Of a stretch of 39,855 bases of DNA, positions 30,135 through 37,964 are shown one piece after another (position 1 is the first letter of the stretch; the number at the start of each line of letters is the position of its first letter). Source of the stretch: an uncultured Gammaproteobacteria bacterium (lineage in GTDB: Bacteria; Pseudomonadota; Gammaproteobacteria; Nitrosococcales; Methylophagaceae). The notes beneath the pieces are model-generated. The model saw only the letters and a program-made list of their open reading frames with translations. It had not been told where the DNA came from and ran no database searches. The translations under genes were made by a program, and so were the position numbers. The DNA is taken from the NCBI GenBank assembly GCA_937900515.1, contig CALCCU010000131.1, forward strand, positions 1-39,855. Reading direction: 5' to 3'.

Positions 30135-30710
30135 ATGTTAAAACTAAAACTCGCATTGCTACTTTTACTTCCCCTTTTAGTATTACAGGGGTGTGCAACA
30201 GCAGTTGTCACTGGAGCGGCAACAGGCGCATCTATTGCTCATGATCGCCGAAGCACAGGCTCTGTTATTGACGACCAAGGCATTGAATTTAAAGCCTCTT
30301 ATGCATTATTTAAGAACAAAGAAATCTATGACCAAAGTCATATAAATGTAACGAGTTATAACGGCGTAGTGTTGCTTACCGGTGAAACTCCAAGTGAAGA
30401 TTTAAAACAGCAAGTCTCTGCTGAAATTAAGGCGATTGCTAAGGTACGCCGAGTTCATAATGAATTAATTATTGCAGCCCCTAGTGCACTACCATCACGG
30501 AGCAGCGATTCATGGATCACATCTAAAATCAAAACAAAACTTGCGACTGAAAAAGGCATTGATCCCTTCTATGTAAAAGTCGTCACTGAACACGGAATAG
30601 TTTACCTAATGGGTATATTGAGTCGTGCTGAGGCTGATTTAGCAGTATCAGTGGTTACAAAATCAGCAGGAGTACAACGCGTCGTTAAAATATTTGAATA
30701 TACTGATTAA
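30135..30710 (+). CDS. dolP: BON-domain outer-membrane lipoprotein, DolP (YraP) type
   Basis: DolP is a lipoprotein that supports outer-membrane integrity and binds anionic phospholipid. The 191 residues begin with a signal peptide and lipobox LQGC (C20), a glycine/alanine segment (TGAATGAS), then two BON domains: one around 45-112 (INVTSYNGVVLLTGETPS) and one around 125-190 (VKVVTEHGIVYLMGIL). The layout matches E. coli DolP, which is 191 residues as well. It comes 90 bases after yraN; in E. coli diaA lies between these two genes, and it is missing here. Confidence 0.92.
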   Translation: MLKLKLALLLLLPLLVLQGCATAVVTGAATGASIAHDRRSTGSVIDDQGIEFKASYALFKNKEIYDQSHINVTSYNGVVLLTGETPSEDLKQQVSAEIKAIAKVRRVHNELIIAAPSALPSRSSDSWITSKIKTKLATEKGIDPFYVKVVTEHGIVYLMGILSRAEADLAVSVVTKSAGVQRVVKIFEYTD

Positions 30711-30722
30711 TTTTCATCGTTA

Positions 30723-30748
30723 GGCCTCTTAATATGAATTAAGAGGCC
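30723..30748. terminator. Hairpin between convergent dolP and hemJ
   Basis: A perfect 11-base stem (GGCCTCTTAAT / ATTAAGAGGCC) with an ATGA loop sits between the two converging stops. It can fold on either strand and probably ends both transcripts, though neither side has a long T-tract. Confidence 0.7.
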
Positions 30749-30762
30749 ATTGAAACTATGAC

Positions 30763-31188
30763 TTAAAACGGTTTAACCACAGCTAGAATAATCACTGCTA
30801 TCAGAATAACTACAGGTAGTTCATTAAACCAACGATAAAAAACATGACTGCGTTGATTATCATCATTTTTAAAGATACGCACTAGTCGGCCACAATATCC
30901 GTGGTAAGCAAATAGTAAAAAGACTAAGGTTAGCTTTGCATGCAACCAATGCATGGATGCTATCTGCTCCATTGAATAAAAACTTAATAACCAGACACCA
31001 AATATCAATGTTGCTATTGCACTTGGTGTCATAATCCCTCTGTACAGCTTCCTCTCCATTACTTTAAAACGCTCACGACTTACTTTGTCGTCGCTCATAG
31101 CATGATAAACAAATAAACGTGGCAAATAAAATAAAGCCGCAAACCATGTCACCATTGAAATAATGTGAAACGCTTTAACCCATAACAT
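30763..31188 (-). CDS. hemJ: Protoporphyrinogen IX oxidase HemJ (UPF0093)
   Basis: HemJ oxidises protoporphyrinogen to protoporphyrin IX, the penultimate heme step, in bacteria without HemG or HemY. The 141-residue membrane protein has four hydrophobic segments. The motifs are KAFHIISMVTWFAALFYLPR, with the conserved histidine at residue 8, VMERKLYRGIMTPS, and WLHAKL, with the conserved lysine at residue 85. Length and spacing are typical. It is a single-gene unit, converging with dolP and divergent from the PilZ gene with about 60 bases between. Confidence 0.94.
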   Translation of the reverse strand: MLWVKAFHIISMVTWFAALFYLPRLFVYHAMSDDKVSRERFKVMERKLYRGIMTPSAIATLIFGVWLLSFYSMEQIASMHWLHAKLTLVFLLFAYHGYCGRLVRIFKNDDNQRSHVFYRWFNELPVVILIAVIILAVVKPF

Positions 31189-31250
31189 GTACTACTCCTT
31201 TTTCTTTAATCAATGTTACTATTAATTCATTGCCCTATATGGAGTTCGAT

Positions 31251-31634
31251 ATGTCCAATCAAAGCCAATCATCCGACGAACGCCGTCGTTTTAGTCGAAT
31301 CCCATTTGATGCGACAGCTCATCTTAACTCGCATAAAGGTGAGTTACACCTAAATTGTCATGTTATCGATATTTCACTTAACGGTATTTTAATTGCTATT
31401 CCAGAAGGCTGGCTAGGAAAAATGAACGATCAATATGATATCGATCTCCTACTCGAAAATGCCCAATTAGTAATTAAAATGGAAGCAATTGTCGCACACA
31501 TTGCAGATGATACTATTGGCTTTACCTGTACTCATATTGACTTAGAGAGTATTACCCACTTAAAACGTCTGGTTGAATTAAACTTGGGTGATGAAGCACT
31601 ACTACATCGAGAGTTTACAGCTCTTATTCACTAG
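31251..31634 (+). CDS. PilZ domain protein
   Basis: This small cytoplasmic protein consists of little more than one PilZ domain, the cyclic-di-GMP sensor fold. The c-di-GMP motif is present in both parts: RRRFSRIPF (RxxxR) near residue 10 and DISLNGILI (D/NxSxxG) about 35 residues later, so binding is plausible. I choose the ATG at 31251 (127 residues), since GGAG lies six bases upstream of it; starts at 31230 (TTG) and 31239 would add a few residues. It resembles the type IV pilus or flagellar brake regulators in size, but no motility gene is nearby, so the target is unknown. It converges with radA, 9 bases apart. Confidence 0.88.
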   Translation: MSNQSQSSDERRRFSRIPFDATAHLNSHKGELHLNCHVIDISLNGILIAIPEGWLGKMNDQYDIDLLLENAQLVIKMEAIVAHIADDTIGFTCTHIDLESITHLKRLVELNLGDEALLHREFTALIH

Positions 31635-31643
31635 GAATAATCA

Positions 31644-33038
31644 TTAATGCTCTGCATTTTGCATTGCATCAATCGCCTCGGATAAGTGACGTACAGGAAT
31701 AACTTTAATTCCTTTAATCTCCTTTCTTGGTGCATTTGCTGCGGGAACAATGGCATAAGAGAAACCATGTTTTTGAGCATCTCGAATCCGTTCTTCACCT
31801 GCTTGTACTGGCCGTATTTCTCCAGTTAAACCCACTTCACCAAATATAATCCAATCACGCGGGATAGGTCGGTTTCTTAAACTCGATAATACTGCTGCTA
31901 GCATAGCTAAATCAGCTCCTGTCTCACTGAGTTTAACCCCACCCACAACATTGATGAATACATCCTGATCATTACATGTAATGCCACCATGACGATGTAA
32001 TATCGCTAGTAACATCGATAAACGATTTTGGTCGAGACCAACGGAAACACGGCGTGGATTACCAAGTGGACTATCATCAACCAATGCTTGCACTTCAACC
32101 AACATCGGTCGACTACCTTCACGTATAACAGTGACGATGCTACCTGCTAATGAGGTTTCCCCCCGAGACAAGAAAATCGCTGATGGATTACTGACCTCTT
32201 TAAGGCCAAGTTCTGTCATGCTAAACACACCAAGCTCATTGATGGCACCAAAGCGATTTTTAACTGCACGTAAAATTCTAAAGCGAGTTGAAGTATCACC
32301 TTCAAAATACAGCACGGTATCAACCATATGCTCAAGTACACGAGGTCCAGCCAGTGCACCCTGCTTAGTCACATGACCTACAAGAATTAATGTAGTACCA
32401 CTAGACTTTGCAAAACGTACCAGTTGAGCGGCACTTTCTCTTACTTGAGCGACAGTACCAGGGGCTGATTGTGATAACTCAGTGAACACAGTCTGAATCG
32501 AATCAATTACCATAACTTGTGGATTACGAGTACGGGCCGTTGCTATCATTTGTTCCGCATGTGTTTCAGTCAGCAAATCTAGTGGCGTCTGTTCTAGTTG
32601 TAAGCGTTCTGCTCGCAAGCGGATCTGCTGTAAAGATTCTTCACCACTGATATATAGCGGACTCAAACCAGATTTTTTTGCCATACTCGCCATAGCTTGC
32701 AATAACAAAGTTGACTTACCAATACCAGGATCACCCCCTATCAGTACAACTGAGCCGGTTACCAAACCTCCACCTAATACACGATCTAGCTCGGGTAAGC
32801 CTGTTGTCCAGCGCACTGCTTCCTCTGAGGTAACATTACTCAGTGATTGAACTTCACTTTTTTGATCGCCAGCATAACCTGTATGTTTAGCAATAATGGT
32901 TTGGCTTGCAGCTGATGTTGCTGCTTGGACTTCTTCTTCTAGACTATTCCATGTACCACAATCAGAGCATTGCCCCGCCCATTGAGGTGTTTGAGCACCA
33001 CACTCTTTACAGTGGTAACTTCGTTTAACTTTCGCCAT
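31644..33038 (-). CDS. radA: DNA repair protein RadA/Sms
   Basis: RadA is a hexameric DnaB-like ATPase that drives branch migration of recombination intermediates. The 464 residues show a zinc finger (C10, C13, C24, C27), a RecA-like core with Walker A GGDPGIGKST (101-110), the RadA-specific KNRFG motif (260-264), and a C-terminal Lon-protease-like domain (from about residue 290) lacking the catalytic Ser-Lys pair. It overlaps alr by 14 bases, so it is probably the third gene of a dnaB-alr-radA transcript. Confidence 0.97.
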   Translation of the reverse strand: MAKVKRSYHCKECGAQTPQWAGQCSDCGTWNSLEEEVQAATSAASQTIIAKHTGYAGDQKSEVQSLSNVTSEEAVRWTTGLPELDRVLGGGLVTGSVVLIGGDPGIGKSTLLLQAMASMAKKSGLSPLYISGEESLQQIRLRAERLQLEQTPLDLLTETHAEQMIATARTRNPQVMVIDSIQTVFTELSQSAPGTVAQVRESAAQLVRFAKSSGTTLILVGHVTKQGALAGPRVLEHMVDTVLYFEGDTSTRFRILRAVKNRFGAINELGVFSMTELGLKEVSNPSAIFLSRGETSLAGSIVTVIREGSRPMLVEVQALVDDSPLGNPRRVSVGLDQNRLSMLLAILHRHGGITCNDQDVFINVVGGVKLSETGADLAMLAAVLSSLRNRPIPRDWIIFGEVGLTGEIRPVQAGEERIRDAQKHGFSYAIVPAANAPRKEIKGIKVIPVRHLSEAIDAMQNAEH

Positions 33039-34113
33039 AGTGATATTCCCTTCTCACTCGCCCATTAAGCTGACACACTAACTCATAGGCAATGGTATTA
33101 ACTTTTTGTGCAACCATCTCAGCAGTTAAGAGGCCATCACCCCAGAGGACTACTTCATTATGTACTGTTACAGTATCCATTGACGTTATATCTACAGCAA
33201 TCATATCCATTGATACTCGACCGACTACTGGACAAATATTCCCATTAATCAACACTGAACCTTGATTTGATAACTGCCGACTATACCCATCACCATAACC
33301 AATATCGACAATTGCAATTCGCACCTTATCTGGAGCGACCCAAGTGCCACCATAGCCCACTTGATCACCCTGCTCAAGCTCTTTAATCGCTATTATTTGT
33401 GAACACAAACGCATCACTGACCTTAGGCCTAATTCAGCAGAATTTTTATCATCAAAAGGTGAGATACCATATAACATCAAGCCCGGTCTCAGCCACTGTT
33501 TATGACTGTCTGGATACGACAATATAGCTGCTGAATTTGCCAAACTGATAGGTAAATCATGTGCTTGAGAAAATGAAGTAATCCGTTCAAGTTGTGCTGT
33601 ATTTCTTTCGTCACCATATTCATCGGAATTAGCAAAATGACTCATAATGCCAATTTGACCAGTGATATTATGATTCTCTTGTAAGAAACTTAAGGCATTA
33701 TCCATCTCTCTTTCAGCAAAGCCTAAGCGATGCATACCTGTTTCCATCATCAGCCAACAAAATGATAATTGTGAGGGTAAATCAATCGATTTAAGTAAGT
33801 CGAGCTGTAATGATGTATGAAAAACGAGTGATAAGTTGTGAGTCGATGCAGCCTGTAATTCATCAATAGAATGCACACCTTCAAGCAATACTATTGGCTG
33901 AGAAATTCCTGCTTGTCGTAATTGAACGGCCTCAGTCAATCTAGCCACGGCAAAAGCATCACTGCCTGAAAGTGCTTTGGCCGCTTCTACTGCGCCATGT
34001 CCATATGCATTCGCTTTGATTACAGCCATTATCTGGCTATTAGGTGCTAATGCTCTAACACGTAAGAAGTTGTGTTCTATTGCTGTAAGGTCAATGTGTG
34101 CGACAGGATACAT
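33025..34113 (-). CDS. alr: Alanine racemase (biosynthetic)
   Basis: Alr makes D-alanine from L-alanine for Ddl and the murein stem. I start it at the ATG at 34113 (362 residues, MYPVAHIDL), which gives the usual N-terminus; a GTG two codons upstream (34119) is also possible. The pyridoxal-phosphate lysine is in AVIKANAYGHG, residue 33 from this start. The ETGMHRLGF block, SMDMIAVD and the catalytic tyrosine region (DQVGYGGTW) are conserved. It follows dnaB within about ten bases, which is also the order in Pseudomonas. Confidence 0.96.
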   Translation of the reverse strand: MYPVAHIDLTAIEHNFLRVRALAPNSQIMAVIKANAYGHGAVEAAKALSGSDAFAVARLTEAVQLRQAGISQPIVLLEGVHSIDELQAASTHNLSLVFHTSLQLDLLKSIDLPSQLSFCWLMMETGMHRLGFAEREMDNALSFLQENHNITGQIGIMSHFANSDEYGDERNTAQLERITSFSQAHDLPISLANSAAILSYPDSHKQWLRPGLMLYGISPFDDKNSAELGLRSVMRLCSQIIAIKELEQGDQVGYGGTWVAPDKVRIAIVDIGYGDGYSRQLSNQGSVLINGNICPVVGRVSMDMIAVDITSMDTVTVHNEVVLWGDGLLTAEMVAQKVNTIAYELVCQLNGRVRREYHYGES

Positions 34114-34121
34114 CGACACAA

Positions 34122-35564
34122 TTATTCTGCACCATAGTCGTCATAATTATTGTAAGCAAAATTCTCAAAACGCGTATAACGGCCTTGGAAAGTCAGTGCA
34201 ACCGTACCAATAGGACCGTTACGTTGCTTACCGATAATAATTTCAGCTTTACCTTTATCAGGTGAGTCTTCATTGTATACTTCGTCACGATAGATAAAGA
34301 CGATTAAATCAGCATCCTGCTCAATAGCACCAGACTCACGTAAATCTGACATAATCGGGCGTTTATTAGGCCGTTGCTCAAGACTACGGTTTAACTGAGA
34401 AAGTGCAATCACGGGCACTTCTAATTCTTTTGCTAAGGCTTTAAGAGAACGAGAAATTTCAGATACCTCTGTCGTTCGGTTTTCTCCTGACTTCCCACTT
34501 CCTTGCATCAACTGAATATAATCGATCACGATTAGGCTTAAGCCATGGTCACGTTTTAAGCGACGAGCTCGAGCACGTAATTCGGTGGTAGTTAGTGCTG
34601 GCGTATCATCAATAAATAACGGTGCTTCGTTCAATAAAGCAATGGCTGAGGTGAGTCGCGGCCAATCATCATCATTCAATTTACCTGTTCTCAAACGATG
34701 CTGATCAATCTGACCCAATGAAGACAACATCCTCATTGCTAGAGCATCTGCAGGCATCTCCATACTAAAGACAGCAACTGGTTCACTACTCTTAATCGCA
34801 GCATTTTCAGCCAAATTCATTGCGAATGTCGTTTTACCCATTGAAGGACGACCCGCTACGATAATTAAATCAGCAGGCTGCAAACCAGATGTTTGCTCAT
34901 CAAAATCAGTAAAACCAGAAGACAAACCAGTAATTAAACTATCAGATTCAAATAAAGTATCTATACGATCAACAACCGTACCGAGGACTTCTTTTACTTG
35001 AACGAAGCCTCCTCCACGATGGGCACCTTTTTCAGCAATCTCTAAAACACGTCTTTCTGCTTCATCGAGCATTTCCTCACTATCACGGCCTTCTGGTGTA
35101 AAAGCTGCATTAGATATTTCCGTTCCAACAGAAATAAGTTGACGTAAAATTGAGCGCTCACGAACAATATTAGCATAAGCCATAATATTGGCAGCACTAG
35201 GGGTATTTCTAGCTAGAGAGCCTAGATAAGCTAGTTCACCAACCTGGTCGAGCTCACCTCGAGTGTCGTGAAATTCAGCTAATGTAATAACGTCAACGGG
35301 CTGTGACAGTGAAAATAACTCGGCGATAGCTCGATAGATTAAACGGTGATCGCGTCGATAAAAATCAGACTCAACCACTACATCAGCCACTTGATCCCAA
35401 CTACCATTCTCAAGAAGAAGACCGCCTAGCACCGACTGTTCGGCTTCAACAGAATGCGGGGGGACTTTCAGTGCTTCAGTAGCACTGTCTGAGTATGAGT
35501 CCGGATATGAGATTTCATCTTCCACCGAGTTCAATCCTAAAGCTTTAGAAATTAAAACAAGCAT
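34122..35564 (-). CDS. dnaB: Replicative DNA helicase DnaB
   Basis: DnaB is the hexameric 5'-3' helicase of the replication fork. The 480-residue protein has an N-terminal variable segment of about 32 residues, then KVPPHSVEAEQSVLGGLL (N-terminal domain start). A linker helix follows, and the RecA-like domain has Walker A GRPSMGKT (238-245), DYIQLM (Walker B) and SQLNRSLEQR (H3/DNA loop). No intein is present. No clear ribosome-binding site precedes the ATG, so translation may be weak, or an alternative start (TTG/GTG about 12 codons in) may be used. It is preceded by tandem terminators that separate it from the ribosomal-protein genes. Confidence 0.97.
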   Translation of the reverse strand: MLVLISKALGLNSVEDEISYPDSYSDSATEALKVPPHSVEAEQSVLGGLLLENGSWDQVADVVVESDFYRRDHRLIYRAIAELFSLSQPVDVITLAEFHDTRGELDQVGELAYLGSLARNTPSAANIMAYANIVRERSILRQLISVGTEISNAAFTPEGRDSEEMLDEAERRVLEIAEKGAHRGGGFVQVKEVLGTVVDRIDTLFESDSLITGLSSGFTDFDEQTSGLQPADLIIVAGRPSMGKTTFAMNLAENAAIKSSEPVAVFSMEMPADALAMRMLSSLGQIDQHRLRTGKLNDDDWPRLTSAIALLNEAPLFIDDTPALTTTELRARARRLKRDHGLSLIVIDYIQLMQGSGKSGENRTTEVSEISRSLKALAKELEVPVIALSQLNRSLEQRPNKRPIMSDLRESGAIEQDADLIVFIYRDEVYNEDSPDKGKAEIIIGKQRNGPIGTVALTFQGRYTRFENFAYNNYDDYGAE

Positions 35565-35611
35565 TTGTATCTATAACAAATAACTTACCTATATTTCATA
35601 TGAGTAGAGAC

Positions 35612-35633
35612 AAAAATAACCACATAAGTGGCT
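35612..35633 (-). terminator. Second terminator after rplI
   Basis: On the minus strand AGCCAC-TTAT-GTGGTT forms a 6-pair stem with one G-U, followed by A and five T. It has the form of a small intrinsic terminator and lies after the larger hairpin at 35657-35689. Confidence 0.55.
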
Positions 35634-35656
35634 AAATTTAAAATTCTTAAATGGAA

Positions 35657-35689
35657 TGAATGAGATTACGCAAAACGTAATCCCATTCA
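35657..35689 (-). terminator. First terminator after rplI
   Basis: Stem of 14 positions with one mismatch (TGAATG-x-GATTACG paired with its complement) and a 5-base loop, starting 10 bases after the rplI stop. The following sequence is AT-rich without a long T-run. Confidence 0.65.
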
Positions 35690-35698
35690 ATTCATTTC

Positions 35699-36247
35699 TT
35701 ACGCGTCGTCTTGCGCTTTAGCAATTGCTTCAGCTTCTTCTAACGCTTTAGCTCTTGCTTTTTCTGCTTCAGCAGCTTCAGCTTGTGCAGCTAATTGTGC
35801 TTCAGATGTAACATTTACAGCTACAGTAACAATAACATCAGAGTGTAATTGAATATCGATATTGTATTCGCCTGTATGACGTAATGCGCCTTCTGGAAGA
35901 CGTACTTCATTACGTTCAATATCAGCGCCTGCAGCATTTAATGCTTCAGCAATATCCATTGCACCAATTGAACCGAACAATTTACCTTCAATACCAGCAT
36001 TAGCCATGATATTTACATCACCAGCTGCAACTAGTTTGACTTTACGCTCTTCAGCCGCTGCTTGTAACTTAGCAGCCGCAGCTTCTAGTTCAGCACGACG
36101 TGATTCAAACACTTCTCTGTTCCGCTTATTAGCAGGTAATGCTTTTCCATTTGGTACTAGGAAATTACGACCGAAACCAGCTTTAACAGCTACTTCATCG
36201 CCAAGATTACCAAGCTTCTGCATTTTTTCTAGCAAAATTACTTGCAT
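35699..36247 (-). CDS. rplI: Large-subunit ribosomal protein bL9, with extended C-terminus
   Basis: bL9 binds 23S rRNA near the base of the L1 stalk and helps keep the reading frame. The N-terminal domain ([22 protein letters not shown], then GFGRNFLVP), the long connecting helix (about 41-75) and the C-terminal domain (ending near [10 protein letters not shown], residue 146) are all intact. The protein then continues for about 35 residues of alanine- and glutamate-rich sequence, giving 182 rather than about 149 residues. The tail is low in complexity and likely helical. It is the last gene of the rpsF-rpsR-DUF2232-rplI transcript. Confidence 0.97.
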   Translation of the reverse strand: MQVILLEKMQKLGNLGDEVAVKAGFGRNFLVPNGKALPANKRNREVFESRRAELEAAAAKLQAAAEERKVKLVAAGDVNIMANAGIEGKLFGSIGAMDIAEALNAAGADIERNEVRLPEGALRHTGEYNIDIQLHSDVIVTVAVNVTSEAQLAAQAEAAEAEKARAKALEEAEAIAKAQDDA

Positions 36248-36286
36248 CGTTCTACCCTCATTCGCAGTGAAACACTGCTCTTAAAG

Positions 36287-37204
36287 TCACTCGCCTCGTT
36301 CAATTAAACGACGGCGAAAATTAAACCATTGCTCCAAAACACCTGTCATTGCAAGTAATACCACCATCTGAGGCATAACTACAACTAGCAGTACATAGAC
36401 TGCTATCAACCAAAATTTATGTTTTTGCTTTAGTTTGACAATTGCATGTACAACTGACAAACCTTGCAAGGCGAATACCGCTAATAAAACAGGTAAACAG
36501 TCCCTCAATACTGCTAACGACTCACCTAACGGCGAGATAGTTAATACCATGATCGCCATGGCCAGCATTGCGGCTGACTTACCTAGTGTAAGTTGATAAA
36601 ACTCACTAGCGAAACCACCTGGATTATATAACTTAGCTTGCCATGCTCTGCCTATTAAAAGGCCAAGCATTACATTAATACTAAGTCCTGCAGCAACAAT
36701 ACCTGTCATCATTTCTGATAAACCAAATACAAGTGATTGTGTATCAGCTTGACTCAACTGCCATTCAGGCTGCTCAGCTAGCGTAGCCAAAAATGGCCCA
36801 ATCATTTGTTGCCACCATAACGCTGGCTCTGAAACCACTAAATGGGTTCCCAACACCAACACGATGCCCAATCCTGTTGCAGCTAATAAACCAGCGGCTA
36901 AAGATCGGGTATAACCCAGCACCAAACTAATGCCAAATACAGGCAACCAGTTTGATAGCAAAAATAATCCAGAGATAGCATATTGTTTTAACACTAAGCC
37001 CGCCAATAATGTAAATACCAGCGTTGTTGCTATAACAACAGTTACTCCTTCTTTTGGCCCCATACGTAATGTAGAGAGGGCAATGACCCCACTTGCTAAA
37101 TAATTAAGTGGTGGAAATAGTAAAGCGCCGAGTGACAGCAATGCCGTGGTAATGGCTGATTGCCATCGTCCTTGCATTGCAAATACTGCAATACTTCGCA
37201 GCAT
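36287..37204 (-). CDS. DUF2232 family membrane protein
   Basis: This 305-residue protein has about eight hydrophobic segments and resembles the DUF2232 (YybS-like) family, which often sits between rpsR and rplI in gammaproteobacteria. Conserved features seen are the opening MLRSIAVFAMQGRWQSA and glycine-rich spans. No catalytic motif is visible, and transport of a small molecule is only a general possibility for the fold. It lies 50 bases after rpsR and 39 bases before rplI on the same strand. I know of no defined function. Confidence 0.82.
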   Translation of the reverse strand: MLRSIAVFAMQGRWQSAITTALLSLGALLFPPLNYLASGVIALSTLRMGPKEGVTVVIATTLVFTLLAGLVLKQYAISGLFLLSNWLPVFGISLVLGYTRSLAAGLLAATGLGIVLVLGTHLVVSEPALWWQQMIGPFLATLAEQPEWQLSQADTQSLVFGLSEMMTGIVAAGLSINVMLGLLIGRAWQAKLYNPGGFASEFYQLTLGKSAAMLAMAIMVLTISPLGESLAVLRDCLPVLLAVFALQGLSVVHAIVKLKQKHKFWLIAVYVLLVVVMPQMVVLLAMTGVLEQWFNFRRRLIERGE

Positions 37205-37254
37205 AATCGCTTACGCCTTATTTTTTCTTGATGTTTTGAATAACAACATCATCC

Positions 37255-37482
37255 TTATTTATGCATATCGCAGTAAGGAATTAACGCTAAGAAACGCGCA
37301 CGTTTTACACATGTAGAAAGCTGACGTTGGTAACGTGCTTTAGTACCTGTGATACGGCTAGGAACAATTTTTCCTGTTTCTGTGATGTAGTTTTTCAACA
37401 ATGTTACATCTTTATAATCGATCTGCTTAACACCTTCTGCGGTGAAGCGACAAAATTTTCTACGTCTAAAAAAACGTGCCAT
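37255..37482 (-). CDS. rpsR: Small-subunit ribosomal protein bS18
   Basis: bS18 binds the 30S platform as a pair with bS6. The 75-residue protein matches the family end to end: the arginine-rich start [13 protein letters not shown], then [19 protein letters not shown] and [15 protein letters not shown]. One N-terminal cysteine remains; the full zinc set is absent, as usual in this group. It starts 17 bases after rpsF, with an AGGAG-like site. Confidence 0.98.
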   Translation of the reverse strand: MARFFRRRKFCRFTAEGVKQIDYKDVTLLKNYITETGKIVPSRITGTKARYQRQLSTCVKRARFLALIPYCDMHK

Positions 37483-37499
37483 ATTATGCTCCTAGGTAA

Positions 37500-37850
37500 T
37501 TAAGCGTCGCGACGACGAGGTTTTTCTTCTTCGTCTTTACGCATCATTGGTGAAGGTTCAGTAACAGCGCTATCTGTAGTAACAACTAAGTTACGGATAA
37601 CGGCATCATTGAAACGGAAAGCAGTTGTTACTTCATCTAACTCAGCAACGCCACATTCAACGTTGATTAAGATGTAGTGTGCTTTATGAATTTTGTTAAT
37701 TGGGTAAGCTAATTGACGACGGCCCCAATCTTCTAAACGGTGGATTGTTCCGCCGTTGCTAGTTAATGTCTGCTGATATTTTTCAACCATAGCAGGCACT
37801 TGCTCGCTTTGGTCAGGGTGGACCAAAAACACGATTTCGTAATGTCTCAT
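37500..37850 (-). CDS. rpsF: Small-subunit ribosomal protein bS6
   Basis: bS6 pairs with bS18 on the 30S platform. The 116 residues show [41 protein letters not shown] and [13 protein letters not shown], all diagnostic. The short charged tail ([12 protein letters not shown]) replaces the long Glu tail of E. coli. It is first in its operon; in many bacteria the S6:S18 complex binds the leader and represses translation, and the leader here can hide the ribosome-binding site (see 37851-37898). Confidence 0.98.
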   Translation of the reverse strand: MRHYEIVFLVHPDQSEQVPAMVEKYQQTLTSNGGTIHRLEDWGRRQLAYPINKIHKAHYILINVECGVAELDEVTTAFRFNDAVIRNLVVTTDSAVTEPSPMMRKDEEEKPRRRDA

Positions 37851-37898
37851 TTTGAGCTCCTCACGGTTTATACAGCCCCATCAAGATGAGGCAAGGAG
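37851..37898 (-). promoter_or_regulatory. rpsF leader: stem that can hide the ribosome-binding site, possible S6:S18 target
   Basis: The ribosome-binding site GAGGAG lies six bases before rpsF. As RNA, GUGAGGAG (37864-37857) can pair with CUCCUUGC (37898-37891) over eight positions with two G-U pairs. Between them a second hairpin can form (CCUCAUC/GAUGGGG, overlapping the first stem at its edge), and a CCG trinucleotide lies directly at the base. Known S6:S18 leader motifs present a CCG next to a helix near the start codon, so autoregulation is plausible. This is a hand-drawn fold, not a computed one. Confidence 0.35.
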
Positions 37899-37934
37899 TT
37901 TTGCTCAGCCAATAAAAGCCGAAAGCAATCGATA

Positions 37935-37964
37935 ATTTTACGTTATTTCACTATAGAATCACAA
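37935..37964 (-). promoter_or_regulatory. Possible promoter of the rpsF operon
   Basis: TTGTGA (37964-37959), overlapping the rlmB stop, an 18-base spacer and TAAAAT (37940-37935) would give a leader of roughly 75 bases that contains the pairing region. A second weak pair, TTGCCT-16-TATAAA (37894-37867), would start inside the ribosome-binding site and is less likely. Confidence 0.35.

Noticed and set aside
37867-37894. TTGCCT-16-TATAAA as the rpsF promoter
   Set aside because: Its start would fall within the ribosome-binding site, leaving almost no leader; the upstream TTGTGA-18-TAAAAT is more plausible.
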